A stretch of DNA of 64,000 bases from Komagataella phaffii GS115 (Eukaryota; Ascomycota; Pichiomycetes; Pichiales; Pichiaceae). Each line of letters starts with the position of its first letter. Within the stretch, counting starts at the first letter, position 1. Below the pieces are notes generated by a model. It saw nothing but the letters and a program-made list of their open reading frames with translations. It did no database searches and was not told the DNA's origin. The position numbers and the translations under genes were made by a program. The stretch is from assembly GCF_000027005.1 (NCBI RefSeq), contig NC_012963.1:2728001-2792000 (forward strand), in the 5' to 3' direction. Positions 49,248 through 59,811 of the stretch are shown here, in pieces.

Positions 49248-50630
49248 CTATCGTCTTCCTTCGGACACTTGAGCGCTCACCACACTTTCTGCGTCACTGT
49301 CTATAACGAGGTCGTCCTCTTCGTCCTCACTAATCTCATTCCAGGACCCGTAGATCAATAGACCAAATCCAAGTACGACGACCATGTCACCAAAGATCTG
49401 TGTCCAGCTCAGCTGAATACCGAAGAGTAGCCAATCCGTGATTCCCACAAACAGGATTGTCACTAGGGACGAAACCGAAGAGAGAACAGGAGAAGTTAAA
49501 GAAGTAAGGGCTAAAAATGAACAACTGAATAAAAGGTTTGATAACACTGACAAGCCAACCAGGAGCCAAATGGTCCCACTGTAGTCCAGATTGAACTTAT
49601 GGAGTCCGGTGAAATGTGCAAATACCAGAGGAGCCCAGAAGAGACCAAAATTGAATATTCCAATCACTGACATAGCAAAGTTTGACATAGATGCCTGTCT
49701 TCGAGAGGAGATTAAGCTTGATGGACAGCAGAGGTACTTCTTGTAGAGAACCTCGTAAAGGCCATAGAGTACGGCACCCACTGATATGATGACATTTCCC
49801 ACGAACCTATATGACTTGTCATTTCCAGATTGATCGTCATCGGAAGGCACAGCAGGGTTGTAAGTGACAATAAAGACTCCGAAAACTGCAATTATTACGC
49901 TTGAAAGTTTCAAAAAGGAAAACTTTTCACCTAGAAGCGGAATTGCAAAGGCATAGGCAGTAAATGCGGAACAATTGTAAATGGCCGTAACGTCGTTACT
50001 TGTGCTCAAGGTCAGGGCAAAATACCACGATGATCCAGCCACATTCAATATCAGTGTAATAGGGATACTGGTCAGCAAGATATACTTTATGGAATTGGAA
50101 GTGAAGAAATCTCTATAGGTCTTGGGGTGCTTTTGCGGTTGATAGTCGAGAGGCATAGAACTCTTGAAGCCTGGAGAACAGCTTTTAGCTATGAGCTCTG
50201 AGGTGTGATGGATATTCCTATGCTGGGCCTTCACTGAACTGGCAAAGGTACGTCTAAACCCTTTCCACTTGGTACCAGGGACTAAGCTCTCGTAACCTCG
50301 TAGATGTCGGATGTACTTGCGAGTGGTCTTGAAAAAGGCGATAGAAATGAACTGCAACGGCCAGAGCACAAACCACGATCCATGAGTTAAATATAAAAGT
50401 AGAAACGGTTCATTGAATCCTTCGGAGTACACGAAAGACGTGATCTCCGTTTGACTGACAAAAGCGGCAATGGAAATTAAGAAGAGGAGGAAGACGAAAA
50501 CGATCTTGCCTTTACTGTACACGATCCGCCCGCCGTTGGGTAGGGAGGGCTCGTTGTAAGTCAGATCTCGTTGAAATGTACCCCGTGCATTCTTCCTAGA
50601 AACCTTATCCATTGTTCTATAGTCGTTCAT
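49248..50630 (-). CDS. DMT-superfamily (EamA/SLC35F-like) membrane transporter
   Basis: This polytopic protein of 460 aa starts at the ATG at 50630 (the frame is open further upstream but only with non-ATG codons). About ten hydrophobic helices are visible. The first pair (GKIVFVFLLFLISIAAFVSQ, FLLLYLTHGSWFVLWPLQF) is separated from the rest by a 90-residue cytosolic loop rich in Lys/Arg/Ser. A 4+4 helix repeat follows with VAGSSWYFALTLSTSNDVTAIYNCSAFTAY and FVGNVIISVGAVLYGLYEVLYKKY, typical of EamA domains and close in pattern to S. cerevisiae YML018C/Thi74. The C-terminus is acidic. Substrate is unknown. It is divergent from PFS2 over 183 bp. Confidence 0.75.
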   Translation of the reverse strand: MNDYRTMDKVSRKNARGTFQRDLTYNEPSLPNGGRIVYSKGKIVFVFLLFLISIAAFVSQTEITSFVYSEGFNEPFLLLYLTHGSWFVLWPLQFISIAFFKTTRKYIRHLRGYESLVPGTKWKGFRRTFASSVKAQHRNIHHTSELIAKSCSPGFKSSMPLDYQPQKHPKTYRDFFTSNSIKYILLTSIPITLILNVAGSSWYFALTLSTSNDVTAIYNCSAFTAYAFAIPLLGEKFSFLKLSSVIIAVFGVFIVTYNPAVPSDDDQSGNDKSYRFVGNVIISVGAVLYGLYEVLYKKYLCCPSSLISSRRQASMSNFAMSVIGIFNFGLFWAPLVFAHFTGLHKFNLDYSGTIWLLVGLSVLSNLLFSCSFLALTSLTSPVLSSVSSLVTILFVGITDWLLFGIQLSWTQIFGDMVVVLGFGLLIYGSWNEISEDEEDDLVIDSDAESVVSAQVSEGRR

Positions 50631-50813
50631 GAATATGGGATCAACGACAACAGGAGTGGTAGAAGGAGGTGTGTTCAAGCTGCATCTGGCGGCCCTTCCT
50701 TCTAAACTACCGATTCGCGCTCCACCTATCTATTTTTCCTCCGACTCTGGCCAACATCTCGCCCCAGAAACAGGAACCCCTTTCAGCTCATACTCCATTG
50801 CCCTTCCCTCTCG

Positions 50814-52133
50814 ATGTCAGAAGAAGAGGAGCGTAAGGTCGCCCATAGAAGAACGGTTGATCATGGCAATCCCATGGGAAGATGGCACATATTGCGATCG
50901 TTAGGAGTTACAAAGCCGAACAAAAAGTTTCAACACTTGGGGATAGTTCGACCAGAATCCTCTTATTTGATAGATCTTTTGCCTCCTAAAGCGTATCCTC
51001 GTTATCCGGCCGTCAATTTACCTGGTAAGTTTGTGCATTTGAGTGCTAACAAAGCCAAGCATGCTATTCAGGCCATTTCGTGGACTCCAGAAGGTCGTAG
51101 AGTCCTGTCGGGAAGTAATAGTGGTGAGTTCACACTATGGAACGGTATGACCTTCAATTTTGAAACTATCATGCAAGCACATGAGAGTGCCATCACAGCT
51201 ATAAAATATTCATACAATAAAGAATGGCTGCTTAGTGCAGATCAAGATGGGACCATCAAGTATTGGCAGCCTAATTTTAACAATGTCAACATTATCAAAG
51301 GTGCCCATTCTGATGCTATCAGAGATGTTTGTTTCAGTCCAAATGATTCCAAATTTGTCAGTTGTTCAGATGACAATACGCTGAAAATATGGAACTTCAA
51401 CAATGGGCTACAAGAATCCGTTTTGGCTGGCCACCATTGGGACGTTAAATCCTGTGACTGGCATCCTGACCTAGGACTGATTGTCAGTGGCTCAAAAGAC
51501 AACCTACTTAAACTATGGGACCCAAGAACAAGTCCCGGAAAATGCATAGCTACACTTCATGGTTTCAAGCATACGATTACAGCAACAAGGTTTCAAAATA
51601 CAGAGTCGTCCACGAAAAGATTACTGGCGAGCGGTGGAAGAGATAGGTCAATCCGTGTATTCGACCTGCGGAAAATGAACGACGTCTACGTCAACAAATC
51701 CCATGAGTCTGACGTTTCATGTATTTCGTGGAACCCCATCCATGGTAACCTTTTGACCAGCGGAGGGTACGACGGTTCAATGAATTATTATCTTCTGGAT
51801 GATACCCTCCGTGGGCAAGAAGAGCAAAACATGGAATTTTATCACAAAATTCCCTATGCACATGAAAAATCTGTTAACTGTATCGAGTACCATCCCTTAG
51901 GCCATTTGCTGGCAACAGCAGGAACAGATCGTAGTGTAAGATTCTGGTGTCGAAACAGACCCAATGACCCTTACGCTTTCAAAGACACTACTTATACTAA
52001 TGAGAAGTCTGGAACAACCTGGTACTACGAGTTGGACAGCCAGGGGCAGCCAACGGAAGAAAGGAAGGATGCACCAACTCAAAACAGGATGGAATCTTTG
52101 CCTGGTTTAGGTCAAGGCCAATGGGGGCAATAA
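50814..52133 (+). CDS. PFS2: Pfs2, WD40 subunit of the cleavage and polyadenylation factor
   Basis: Pfs2 is the scaffold in the polymerase module of CPF that links Fip1, Ysh1 and Rna14 during mRNA 3'-end formation. The 439 aa protein has a short acidic/basic N-terminus, the family-typical [13 protein letters not shown] and [16 protein letters not shown] (about 45-60), then seven WD repeats. Typical units are [40 protein letters not shown] [52 protein letters not shown] and [14 protein letters not shown]. The last of these is diagnostic of the WDR33/Pfs2 family. The C-terminus is short. Confidence 0.94.
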   Translation: MSEEEERKVAHRRTVDHGNPMGRWHILRSLGVTKPNKKFQHLGIVRPESSYLIDLLPPKAYPRYPAVNLPGKFVHLSANKAKHAIQAISWTPEGRRVLSGSNSGEFTLWNGMTFNFETIMQAHESAITAIKYSYNKEWLLSADQDGTIKYWQPNFNNVNIIKGAHSDAIRDVCFSPNDSKFVSCSDDNTLKIWNFNNGLQESVLAGHHWDVKSCDWHPDLGLIVSGSKDNLLKLWDPRTSPGKCIATLHGFKHTITATRFQNTESSTKRLLASGGRDRSIRVFDLRKMNDVYVNKSHESDVSCISWNPIHGNLLTSGGYDGSMNYYLLDDTLRGQEEQNMEFYHKIPYAHEKSVNCIEYHPLGHLLATAGTDRSVRFWCRNRPNDPYAFKDTTYTNEKSGTTWYYELDSQGQPTEERKDAPTQNRMESLPGLGQGQWGQ

Positions 52134-52186
52134 GCATAACGAAGTTTCTAATCAAATTTCTCTATTTACGTTCTATTATATTTAAG

Positions 52187-53257
52187 TCACTGTGTGGAAG
52201 CTGTCTCAGCGGAGGTTGCAGCAAAAGCTAAGGGAGTGCTCACTAATGGGGCATACTCACTGGCATAGAATGATTTTAACGTCATCAGGTATGTGGGGGC
52301 GTATTGGGTCCGGTATTCCGTAACGAATGAACATATCAAAAGGAATATAGGATCTTCTAATGAAAAGTCAGTTTGCTTTGCGTTTTCGAAGTTGTAAATG
52401 ATTTCTTCACCAACGTTGATCATTGATAAATATGGTAATTTTAAAGAGGCTAACTCCTGAGCAGAGACAGGTTCAAAGTGTGACTCGTAAACTTGGACAC
52501 GGTTGAAGAAATCTTTAACGGCAACGTCTCGAGGAATATGAATATAGTCTGCATTCTGGGCTTTCCTCTCGATGTTGAAACGACGCATAGACTTATTAGT
52601 GCACTGAACTTCCAGGATCAATGTTTGGATATTGGTAGATGGTGATACAGCATGAATTTGCTCCAGCAAAGACTTTCTTCTTTCACGCGTCGAGTTAGTT
52701 GCGTCCAAGATGCCTATGTCAACGTGGTCATTTTGCAAGTCTCCCAATAGCATAGCCAGAGTGTCTCTTGCGAACGTTTCTCGCAATCTTCCGTTTGTTG
52801 AAGTAGAGCCGAACTCGAAAAATCCACTATCTGCTCTCTTCGGGTGCTGCGACCGGCGCACATTCCCGGCGTTGTATATCTCAACTCTGCATTTTTGCTT
52901 GGTTCCGGTTGTTAGATACTGCTTGAGCTGACGAACAACGGTGGATTTGCCACTAGCAGGAAGTCCGACAAGTAGCACACACCATTTGACGTCGGAGCCA
53001 GTGCGCAAGGATGGCGAAGTTTTCATGGTTGCCACGCCGGAGGCCTCGGTGGCAGTTTCTGAAGCGATATCGACGACCTCATCGTCGAGTGCAAAGTTTG
53101 TGAATTTGAAATGCAGACTGTTCAACTCGTCATCGATCACCTCCGGCACAAACTCGGGCGTCAGAGTGTCGACGCTGTTTGGAGTGGCGTACAACGAGGA
53201 TATGCTGGTTGTTGAGTTGCTTTTGGACGATTGCAAAGAACGCCTGAAGAACGTCAT
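52187..53257 (-). CDS. PFK27: 6-phosphofructo-2-kinase, kinase-only (Pfk27-like)
   Basis: PFK27 makes fructose-2,6-bisphosphate, the activator of phosphofructokinase. The 356 aa protein has a Ser/Thr-rich N-terminus (about 1-88). The 6PF2K domain follows with P-loop GLPASGKS (98-105), IYNAGNVRR (about 127-135), ETFARDTLAMLL (about 160) and GILDATNSTRERR (about 178-190). No bisphosphatase (RHG-type) domain follows, so it should be a dedicated kinase, as S. cerevisiae Pfk27 is. The sequence matches Pfk27 better than Pfk26 in length and in the FARxTL and DATNSTxERR blocks. The upstream region holds an ACGCGT at 53598-53603 and AGGGG/CCCCT stress-type elements. Confidence 0.85.
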   Translation of the reverse strand: MTFFRRSLQSSKSNSTTSISSLYATPNSVDTLTPEFVPEVIDDELNSLHFKFTNFALDDEVVDIASETATEASGVATMKTSPSLRTGSDVKWCVLLVGLPASGKSTVVRQLKQYLTTGTKQKCRVEIYNAGNVRRSQHPKRADSGFFEFGSTSTNGRLRETFARDTLAMLLGDLQNDHVDIGILDATNSTRERRKSLLEQIHAVSPSTNIQTLILEVQCTNKSMRRFNIERKAQNADYIHIPRDVAVKDFFNRVQVYESHFEPVSAQELASLKLPYLSMINVGEEIIYNFENAKQTDFSLEDPIFLLICSFVTEYRTQYAPTYLMTLKSFYASEYAPLVSTPLAFAATSAETASTQ

Positions 53258-53850
53258 TAAGCCTTGTTGTGGGTTTATAATGCGATAAGAAGGTTAAGGC
53301 TACAAAGAGGAAGAGCACGTTTTGTTGTATATAAATATTTTTAGAAGAGTCGAGCAATAGAGCCGCATGCGAGTTTCTTATTTTTGTTCCCTTTTCTCGT
53401 AATGGAAGATGTTTTTCCGAGAGAGATTTTCCGGCGAGAAAGAGGGGAAAGGACTTTTTGTTTACCATTTTTGCGAAGGGAAATATGGCCACTTTCGGTG
53501 GTAATTGGGTGATTTTTTACTTTTTTTTATAGATAAGTTTGTGATAATGAAATTCATTTCACTTTTTCATGCTCTAGACAATCGTTTCACTGTAGTAACG
53601 CGTCTCTTTTCAAACTCACGTACTCTCTCACCTCAGCCCCTCTTTCTCGTTTTGCTGAGTGACCGGAATAACTAGCTCAGTTCCAACGCCAACGTTCGCG
53701 ATGCCCAGCATAACATGGTTTAATTGCAGAAATTGCAAAAAAAAACGCCAGTAGGAGGAATACGGAAGCCGATATTGAAACATCTCACCTGCTTACTCCT
53801 TCGATAGGAGATGTCGGGGCTGAACACCGTTTTCTTTCGTCCTGTATGTT
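53258..53850. promoter_or_regulatory. PFK27 upstream region / NPC2 3' flank
   Basis: This 593-bp stretch has no convincing gene. It has an ACGCGT at 53598-53603, CCCCT (53637-53641, STRE-like on the other strand) and T-rich runs. Non-ATG open frames here overlap PFK27 and were rejected. Confidence 0.4.
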
Positions 53851-54378
53851 TCAGAAGAAACTAAAGTTTTCAGGGCCAAACTCAACCGAGCCGGTAAGAC
53901 AGGTGATAAACTTGTCATCTGCCGTGAAGGCACGAGCAAAGACTGTGTACTTGCCTGGAGGGACCTGCTGAGGGATCTCCACTTCTTTCGTTAGCTCGTA
54001 ATGGCCTTTGTCTAGAGGGCATTCCAAGTCGACATTCTGGATCTCGCTGCAGATGTCGAATGTCTGATGAATTAATTTAATGTAGCCATAAGTAACATCG
54101 ATTTCAACGTAGGCGCCTTCGGTGACGGCAACATCCAAATCTCCTATGGCGGTGATGGTCAGATTAACACCCCTTTGAGGAGGATTTGGAGACAAGTCTA
54201 CCTCTTTCAGGGTTAAAAGTTGTTTCTGGGAGACGTCACAGTTGGCGATGGGGGAGTCACCTGGGACTGGCTTGAGGTCTTGACCGGGGAATGTCAATTT
54301 ACCCTGAAAAGGTATCAGAGACGCAGATGCGGTTAAGGCAAGCAGAAGCAGGGTTGAAATGCGTACTAATGCTAACAT
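53851..54378 (-). CDS. NPC2: Npc2, ML-domain sterol-transfer protein of the vacuole/lysosome
   Basis: Npc2 is a secreted or vacuolar lumenal lipid-binding protein that hands sterols to Ncr1/NPC1. The 175 aa protein has a signal peptide (about 1-19, hydrophobic core LLLLALTASA). The ML beta-sandwich follows with cysteines in IANCDVS, DICSEIQNVDLECPL and ITCLTGSVEF positioned for the family's disulfides. It also has SPNPPQRGVNLTITAIG (N-glycosylation sequon), VDVTYG-like IDVTYGYIKLI, and the KEVEIPQQVPPGKYTVFARA strand pair. Length and motifs match S. cerevisiae Npc2 (173 aa). Confidence 0.93.
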   Translation of the reverse strand: MLALVRISTLLLLALTASASLIPFQGKLTFPGQDLKPVPGDSPIANCDVSQKQLLTLKEVDLSPNPPQRGVNLTITAIGDLDVAVTEGAYVEIDVTYGYIKLIHQTFDICSEIQNVDLECPLDKGHYELTKEVEIPQQVPPGKYTVFARAFTADDKFITCLTGSVEFGPENFSFF

Positions 54379-54681
54379 TTGATGGTGGAGAATATCTGTT
54401 TTGCTTGGTTAACGAAAGTTGGACAGGGTGTGAGGGGTAGGATGGTTAGTTTGTTGGGTTTTAGTTGCTGCTTTTACGATAGATTAATTAGATAGCATAA
54501 TTCGCGGTGGTTATTAGGTAATGGCCATGAGTAGTTTGGCGGGAGGTTGCTGGACGAGATAGGCAAGGGGCTCTGCGAGGTGCGATCAGAGGCACTGCGT
54601 AGCATCTACTAACGATTGACCCGTTCAAAAGATGCTATTAATTGAATTACAAGTAGTACGCAACGTTTATAAATGACAATA
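54379..54681. promoter_or_regulatory. NPC2 promoter / ABC transporter 3' flank
   Basis: This 303-bp stretch has no gene. Two plus-strand TACTAAC strings (54607 and about 54684) look like branch points, but there is no plus-strand gene to splice, so they are taken as chance. Confidence 0.35.
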
Positions 54682-57600
54682 CTAACTCATTTTTAGCCGA
54701 ATGGCAAGGAAGACGTAACTGACGAACCGATACACCACGAAGCAAACAGCTAGTGCTCCCATGAAAGCAGAAAAATTATGGTCCAACCGGTAGTATCTCA
54801 ATACATCGTCCCCAGTAGATAAGGCACATTCATCTCCAATCTCACATTTGAAAGTCTGACCTGCAAACCCTAGTTTGGCAACCACTCCCACTATGTACTT
54901 TAAAGGGTTGATCCAGTTCCAAGCCTTAAAGAATTCTGGCATATGGATCGACATCACTCCTGCCATGAAGATTCCTATAATCAAACAGTTGGAAAGCACG
55001 TTGATGGCCACGTCCAATTTGTTGAACAGTGTATTGAATAGAATACCAAAAGACTCACCGCAGTTCATAGCAACAAACGAGGCGTAGAAGGTGGTAAAGA
55101 GCATTCCAGCGGTCCTTGGAAGCCCAATAACCATCACCAGGAACACTGCGTAGAGAAATGAACAAAATAGTTCGAATGGAATTTCCAGCAAAAAGTATGA
55201 AGCAAAGAAAGATTCCAAAGAGTAGATCTGATCCTCCCATTCGTTGTACAGCAGCTGCTTGACCTGTGGAAACAAGCTGATGTTATTAATGAAGCCGGCA
55301 TAATAAAGGTTCAGAACTTGAAAGATCAAACCCAATCGGTTGGAAATACCATCAGCACCATTTTTCAGAGGAGCATAGAATAGAGCATGGATGACACATA
55401 ACGCCATCACCTGGTATAATCGAGCAGCTACGACTCCTTGATCTCTGAAAGTGGTCAATGTTAATCGCTTGATCAGTACAGGCAACGAAACGTTATCTGC
55501 AGCCCGGTTTTGGTATAAATGAGAAAATTGGGCGTCGAACTGATCTTCATTGCTGATTTTGATAGTGGTGTTAGTCTGAACCCTTTGGAAATCAGACTCA
55601 TGGTTCTCTTGCCAGGTTTCCACTAAACGTCTCAGTCTAGCATCACTTTCTTCAGGTCTCTCGTCGATATTGTTAGAAACCATATCAAGCACAAAGTCAG
55701 CAACGTTAGTCATTGGAGGGACATCGTAACCCAGGCTAGAAAAGTAATCGGCGATCTTTACGGCGCTGTCGTTGTAAACGACGTAACCTCCTCTAGCCAA
55801 TAACACGACATTTCCAAACTTTTCAAAAATCTCCTTCTTTGGTTGATGAATAGTCATGATTATAAGCTTATTCTGCTCTATAGCATATTCTTCTAGAGTT
55901 GACAAAATGGAAGAGCTTGTAAAGGAATCAAGTCCGGATGTCGGCTCATCCAGAAGTAAAATTTTACTATCATCCAGTAACTGCACTACAATGGAAACTC
56001 TTTTTCTCTCACCTCCACTAATGCCCTTAGTGTAATCATCACCAATAGGAATATTTTGGCAGTCCAACAACCCAAATTTCAACAAAAGGTCATCGATGAT
56101 TCTATCTATGCCTCCATCGATTTGTTTCTCCTTTGGCAATCTCAATTGAGCTTGAAAGTGAACGGTTTCTCTCACTGTCAACGTAGGAATCAATGCGGAA
56201 TCATTTTGCAGAACATAGGAGCACAATTTTTTTAAAGGTTTATCCATGCTTCTCATGGCAATATCATTAACAATGACCTCACCTGTGGTGTAAAAGTTGC
56301 TCTCCTTAGATAGTCGTCCTGCAATATAGTTAAGCAGAGTGGATTTTCCTGATCCAGACGGACCCATGATAGCGTTCAACCTTCCAGGAATAAATTTAGC
56401 ATTGACATTGGTCAATAATCGCTTGGATTTTGCGCTCTTGGGAGTGTTTTCCACTTTTTCAACACCAAACTTCAAATACCGGTTATTAATGTACTTCCAG
56501 AGAATTGTAAACACACCTAGGTTCAATCTGGAAGGATAGACGTATAAGGAGACATTGCTAACGTAAAGATTCAAGGAAATCTCTCGTCTTGCAGTTGAAA
56601 TGGCATGAAAATTATCATCAGCTGGAACATCCTTCTCCTCATGTTTCTTCCTATCCTTGCTCCTTTTGGAAAACATGTTGGAAGTGATCTCTTTGGACAT
56701 CGAAACTTCAGTGTTCTTGTATCTTAGAATAAATCCAGAGAGAACCAAAGTTCCTAAAAAGAACGCTAATAAGACACAAATTGGTAGAGTAATCCAATTT
56801 TCTCCAAATCCAAAGATTTCCAGTTGGTATATTCCCGAGTACTCCACACAGGCATCCCCTTCGGTTGGACAATCTCCCATCCAATCAGTAAACTGGTTCG
56901 ACATTAAACATCCAAATGCGTACCAGAAATGTGCACAATATTTCAGCCATCTGACATACACCGGCATAGTTTTGGCGTTGATGAAGTAACCACACGAGGA
57001 ATTTTGCAATTGGTAGATCACATTACACATCAAACTTGAAGAAGCAAAGTCAGATCCAACAGCAAAACATAGAGTAGCCAACGCAACAGCACATAGATTG
57101 ACAAATAAGGTAACGACAAAGTAGATCAGGAAGTTCGAAGCTCCATTGTCTGTTCGAAGCCCAAACATAAAATATGTTATTAGAGCAAAGAAAATGGAAG
57201 TAGGGAAATCCTCAATGGGGAACTTTGCTAATCTTCGACTTATTATCCATCCGGTCACAGACACATAACCTTCACTATTTTCCCTGAGAAAAGCTTGACC
57301 ATCGAAATCCCAAAGCCTCGTTATTTCTAAAATCATTGGCACGAAACCAATAAGTTCCAGTACAACATAAACTTGAGAAACAATGGATCTTATTCCTCCC
57401 AAGTCTGCGGGAGGCTTGAAGAACAACCAACCGCAAGCAACTCCCATTATTAAAATAGAAAAATTAAACGTGAGCATGGAACCTCTATCTCTAAGTGAAA
57501 GTATGAACGTCCTTTTAGTCAAAATTCTAATCTGTTTGATAAGAGTGATTCTCTTTTCGATTTCTGTGAGTGCTTTTTCCGAGTTGGAAGAATGTGTAAA

Positions 57601-58647
57601 AGAGTCCATAACTTCTACACCTTCATCCAAAGTTGACGGTTCATGTTTCTCCCATTTGGAAGCCAGATATTCAATTCTGGCCAAACTTTGAGACTCGTTC
57701 TCGGGGGAAGATGAGTCCTTACAAGAAATGTCCAGAAGATAGTCAGTAAGGTTGACATTTCTTGGAATATCGTGTCCAATATTCTTGAAGTATTCAATAG
57801 AGTTTAATGGGGAGCCATTATAGATGACTCTGCAACCTCTCGTCAGAATGCAGATCCTGTCAATCTGTTCAAGGATCTCATAACGTGGTTGATGAATAGT
57901 GAGTACAATGGTCATACCAAAGTTTCTGGACAATTTATGAAGGGCTGTGATAATTCTGAAAGAGCTGGTGGCATCCAGTCCCGTAGTAGGCTCATCCAAA
58001 AACAATAATCCAGGTTTGTTCAACAACTGCAGGGCCATGCTTACTAGCCTCTGTTCACCTCCAGAAATATAAATTGATCCAAACGAATTACAGATGATCG
58101 ACTCACGAATTCTGTCCAGCCCTAGTTCAACCAAGATACTTTCTACTAGCTCTGTTCTTTCTGCATTAGTATAGTTACGGGGTAATTTCAGCTTGGCAGC
58201 GTAATCCAAGGTTTCGTAAACGGTCAAATTTGGTAGAAAGAAATCGGTTTGGGACATGTAAGCATGTCTGATTCTTTCAATGTCAGTATTCTCATTGTAT
58301 TTGATCATACCACTGAACAGAAAACTTTTATTCTTTGTGACTTTTTGTGATAAGGTATTTAGCAAAGTTGTCTTCCCACTTCCCGAGGCACCTAGGATCG
58401 CTATCAGTTCACCTTCCTTCAGGTCAAGGTTCACATTGGAAATGATCTTCTTTTGAGGAAGCGCTTCCTCATCAATGGTGTTGTCTTTTTCAGACTTTCT
58501 CAGCCTCTTTAGAAGAGATTGTTTCTTTTTTTGGGCTTTGAGTGTTACTTGAAGATTTCTCACTGTCAAACGGACTCTCTCATTCTTTGGGATATTCAGA
58601 ACTTGAGAGGACTTTGACTCAGAGGGACTCTCCTTTTCCGAAGACAT
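54682..58647 (-). CDS. Full-size ABCG (WHITE-type) transporter, YOL075C-like
   Basis: This is an ATP-driven exporter, probably of lipids or drugs, with the reverse domain order (NBD-TMD)x2. It is 1321 aa (1294 for YOL075C). NBD1 has Walker A GASGSGKTTLLN (about 84-95), signature ISGGEQR, Walker B LLFLDEPTTGLDA and the H-loop TIHQPR. TMD1 ends in NSSCGYFINAKTMPVYVRWLKY (core FINAKTMPVYVRWLKY), strongly YOL075C-like. NBD2 has GPSGSGKSTLLN (about 760), GISGGERKRVSI, ILLLDEPTSGLDS and TIHQPKKE, followed by TMD2 with GLPRTAGMLFTTFYASF. All catalytic motifs are intact. It is divergent from a Yap-like bZIP gene over 1.16 kb that contains Yap-type sites. Confidence 0.9.
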   Translation of the reverse strand: MSSEKESPSESKSSQVLNIPKNERVRLTVRNLQVTLKAQKKKQSLLKRLRKSEKDNTIDEEALPQKKIISNVNLDLKEGELIAILGASGSGKTTLLNTLSQKVTKNKSFLFSGMIKYNENTDIERIRHAYMSQTDFFLPNLTVYETLDYAAKLKLPRNYTNAERTELVESILVELGLDRIRESIICNSFGSIYISGGEQRLVSMALQLLNKPGLLFLDEPTTGLDATSSFRIITALHKLSRNFGMTIVLTIHQPRYEILEQIDRICILTRGCRVIYNGSPLNSIEYFKNIGHDIPRNVNLTDYLLDISCKDSSSPENESQSLARIEYLASKWEKHEPSTLDEGVEVMDSFTHSSNSEKALTEIEKRITLIKQIRILTKRTFILSLRDRGSMLTFNFSILIMGVACGWLFFKPPADLGGIRSIVSQVYVVLELIGFVPMILEITRLWDFDGQAFLRENSEGYVSVTGWIISRRLAKFPIEDFPTSIFFALITYFMFGLRTDNGASNFLIYFVVTLFVNLCAVALATLCFAVGSDFASSSLMCNVIYQLQNSSCGYFINAKTMPVYVRWLKYCAHFWYAFGCLMSNQFTDWMGDCPTEGDACVEYSGIYQLEIFGFGENWITLPICVLLAFFLGTLVLSGFILRYKNTEVSMSKEITSNMFSKRSKDRKKHEEKDVPADDNFHAISTARREISLNLYVSNVSLYVYPSRLNLGVFTILWKYINNRYLKFGVEKVENTPKSAKSKRLLTNVNAKFIPGRLNAIMGPSGSGKSTLLNYIAGRLSKESNFYTTGEVIVNDIAMRSMDKPLKKLCSYVLQNDSALIPTLTVRETVHFQAQLRLPKEKQIDGGIDRIIDDLLLKFGLLDCQNIPIGDDYTKGISGGERKRVSIVVQLLDDSKILLLDEPTSGLDSFTSSSILSTLEEYAIEQNKLIIMTIHQPKKEIFEKFGNVVLLARGGYVVYNDSAVKIADYFSSLGYDVPPMTNVADFVLDMVSNNIDERPEESDARLRRLVETWQENHESDFQRVQTNTTIKISNEDQFDAQFSHLYQNRAADNVSLPVLIKRLTLTTFRDQGVVAARLYQVMALCVIHALFYAPLKNGADGISNRLGLIFQVLNLYYAGFINNISLFPQVKQLLYNEWEDQIYSLESFFASYFLLEIPFELFCSFLYAVFLVMVIGLPRTAGMLFTTFYASFVAMNCGESFGILFNTLFNKLDVAINVLSNCLIIGIFMAGVMSIHMPEFFKAWNWINPLKYIVGVVAKLGFAGQTFKCEIGDECALSTGDDVLRYYRLDHNFSAFMGALAVCFVVYRFVSYVFLAIRLKMS

Positions 58648-59237
58648 GTAAAGTGCAAAGGATCAAAAGTGGCTATAGAGCCGGTTAGAGGTGAATTGAG
58701 TGTGCTATTTAAGGACAGAAATTAATTAGTCAACCGATCATAGAAGACCCTCAAGAAGTAGTTCTTTTCTTGCTAATGGGGTCCTTTCGCATCTGCATAC
58801 CCAAATAGGAAGTTCGATGAGTGGCAGGTATCACCTTCTTAATGCGGTGTGGCTATCTCTCGTATAAACTACAGTCTCAATTTGAGGAGAGTTAGTCACT
58901 TGGAGAACAATTGAGAGGCTTTAGATAAGAAGTTTGAGGGGACTTTCAGTGTAAATGGTTGCTTAGAGATCTCTCTTTTAACGTAGGTCTTAGTAGATTA
59001 CCAGACTCTTTCAATTCTGGGGTAGATGAGTCACTGTACTTGACTTCTTGCGTCTTCAATAAAATTAAGAAGTTCAGGGTCTTAAAGAGTTAACGCCTGT
59101 ACGGGCTCGTTGGCATAGCCACCCGTCATAAGATGACTGACATCGGGGAAGTAAACTGAGGGTTCTTCATACACGATTAAGTAATTGAAAATCGATAATG
59201 GGAATTTTCCCGGTTCAATGGTTTGACAATACTTATA

Positions 59238-59244
59238 TTAGTAA
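59238..59244. promoter_or_regulatory. Yap-type response element TTAGTAA
   Basis: This is an exact match to the fungal AP-1 (Yap) site, between the divergent ABC transporter and bZIP genes. A second, TTACTAA, lies at 59503-59509. Confidence 0.45.
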
Positions 59245-59502
59245 TAGTGAGCTGTAGTTGATTGGTAGAGTTTATTTCTTCGACACTGCCACAGTGTTTC
59301 GCCGCAATTGAAGAGGCCATTGGGTCGTCTTCAGGCCGCCCTAGTTAAGTTATTACGATTGACAATCAACAAGAAAAAAAATCAAAAGACCAGTAGTTGG
59401 GTTGTATGGACTCTGTTGACCTCTGCCCGTTTTGTCTCTCTTGATACTTTGGTATCGTAAATGGTATCAACTGTTAACTTGACTCCTCAGCACCATTACC
59501 TG

Positions 59503-59509
59503 TTACTAA
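59503..59509. promoter_or_regulatory. Yap-type response element TTACTAA
   Basis: This exact match to the canonical YRE half of yeast AP-1 factors lies 303 bp before the bZIP ATG. It could mediate autoregulation. Confidence 0.45.
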
Positions 59510-59811
59510 GAAAATAAATCATAATTAGCAAGAAATTACTATCTACGATGGCCTGCTAAAAAACCCCCTTCGACCCTCAGGCCTTCCAGAGTCAGATGCC
59601 ATTTCAACTCCACTATGTCTGCCTAGTTCAACCTCTAATCCCCATCCTGTAATCCCCATCCTGTGATTCCTATGTGTCCAGTCATGTGACCTTTTTTGCG
59701 CGTTTTTTTTCTCCTTGAAAACCGTCAACTTGGAGATTGCTTTGTCATCTCTTACATAAGTCCCCAATTGAAAACATCTAAAGGTGGAGTAGATAAGAAG
59801 TCAATAAAGAG

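Larger units (their letters stand above)
58648..59811. promoter_or_regulatory. Long divergent control region between the ABC transporter and the bZIP gene, with two Yap-type sites
   Basis: This 1.16 kb is without a gene, long for this compact genome. It contains the AP-1/Yap response elements TTAGTAA (59238-59244) and TTACTAA (59503-59509). A CATGTGAC E-box-like site lies near 59684-59691, about 125 bp before the bZIP ATG. I see no tRNA. The length suggests complex regulation of one or both genes. Confidence 0.5.

Noticed and set aside
53130..53492. 120-codon open frame upstream of and overlapping PFK27
   Set aside because: It begins with GTG, not ATG, and overlaps certain PFK27 coding sequence.
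54601..54700. Two plus-strand TACTAAC strings, one followed by CATTTTTAG
   Set aside because: There is no plus-strand gene here; both neighbours are on the minus strand and unspliced.
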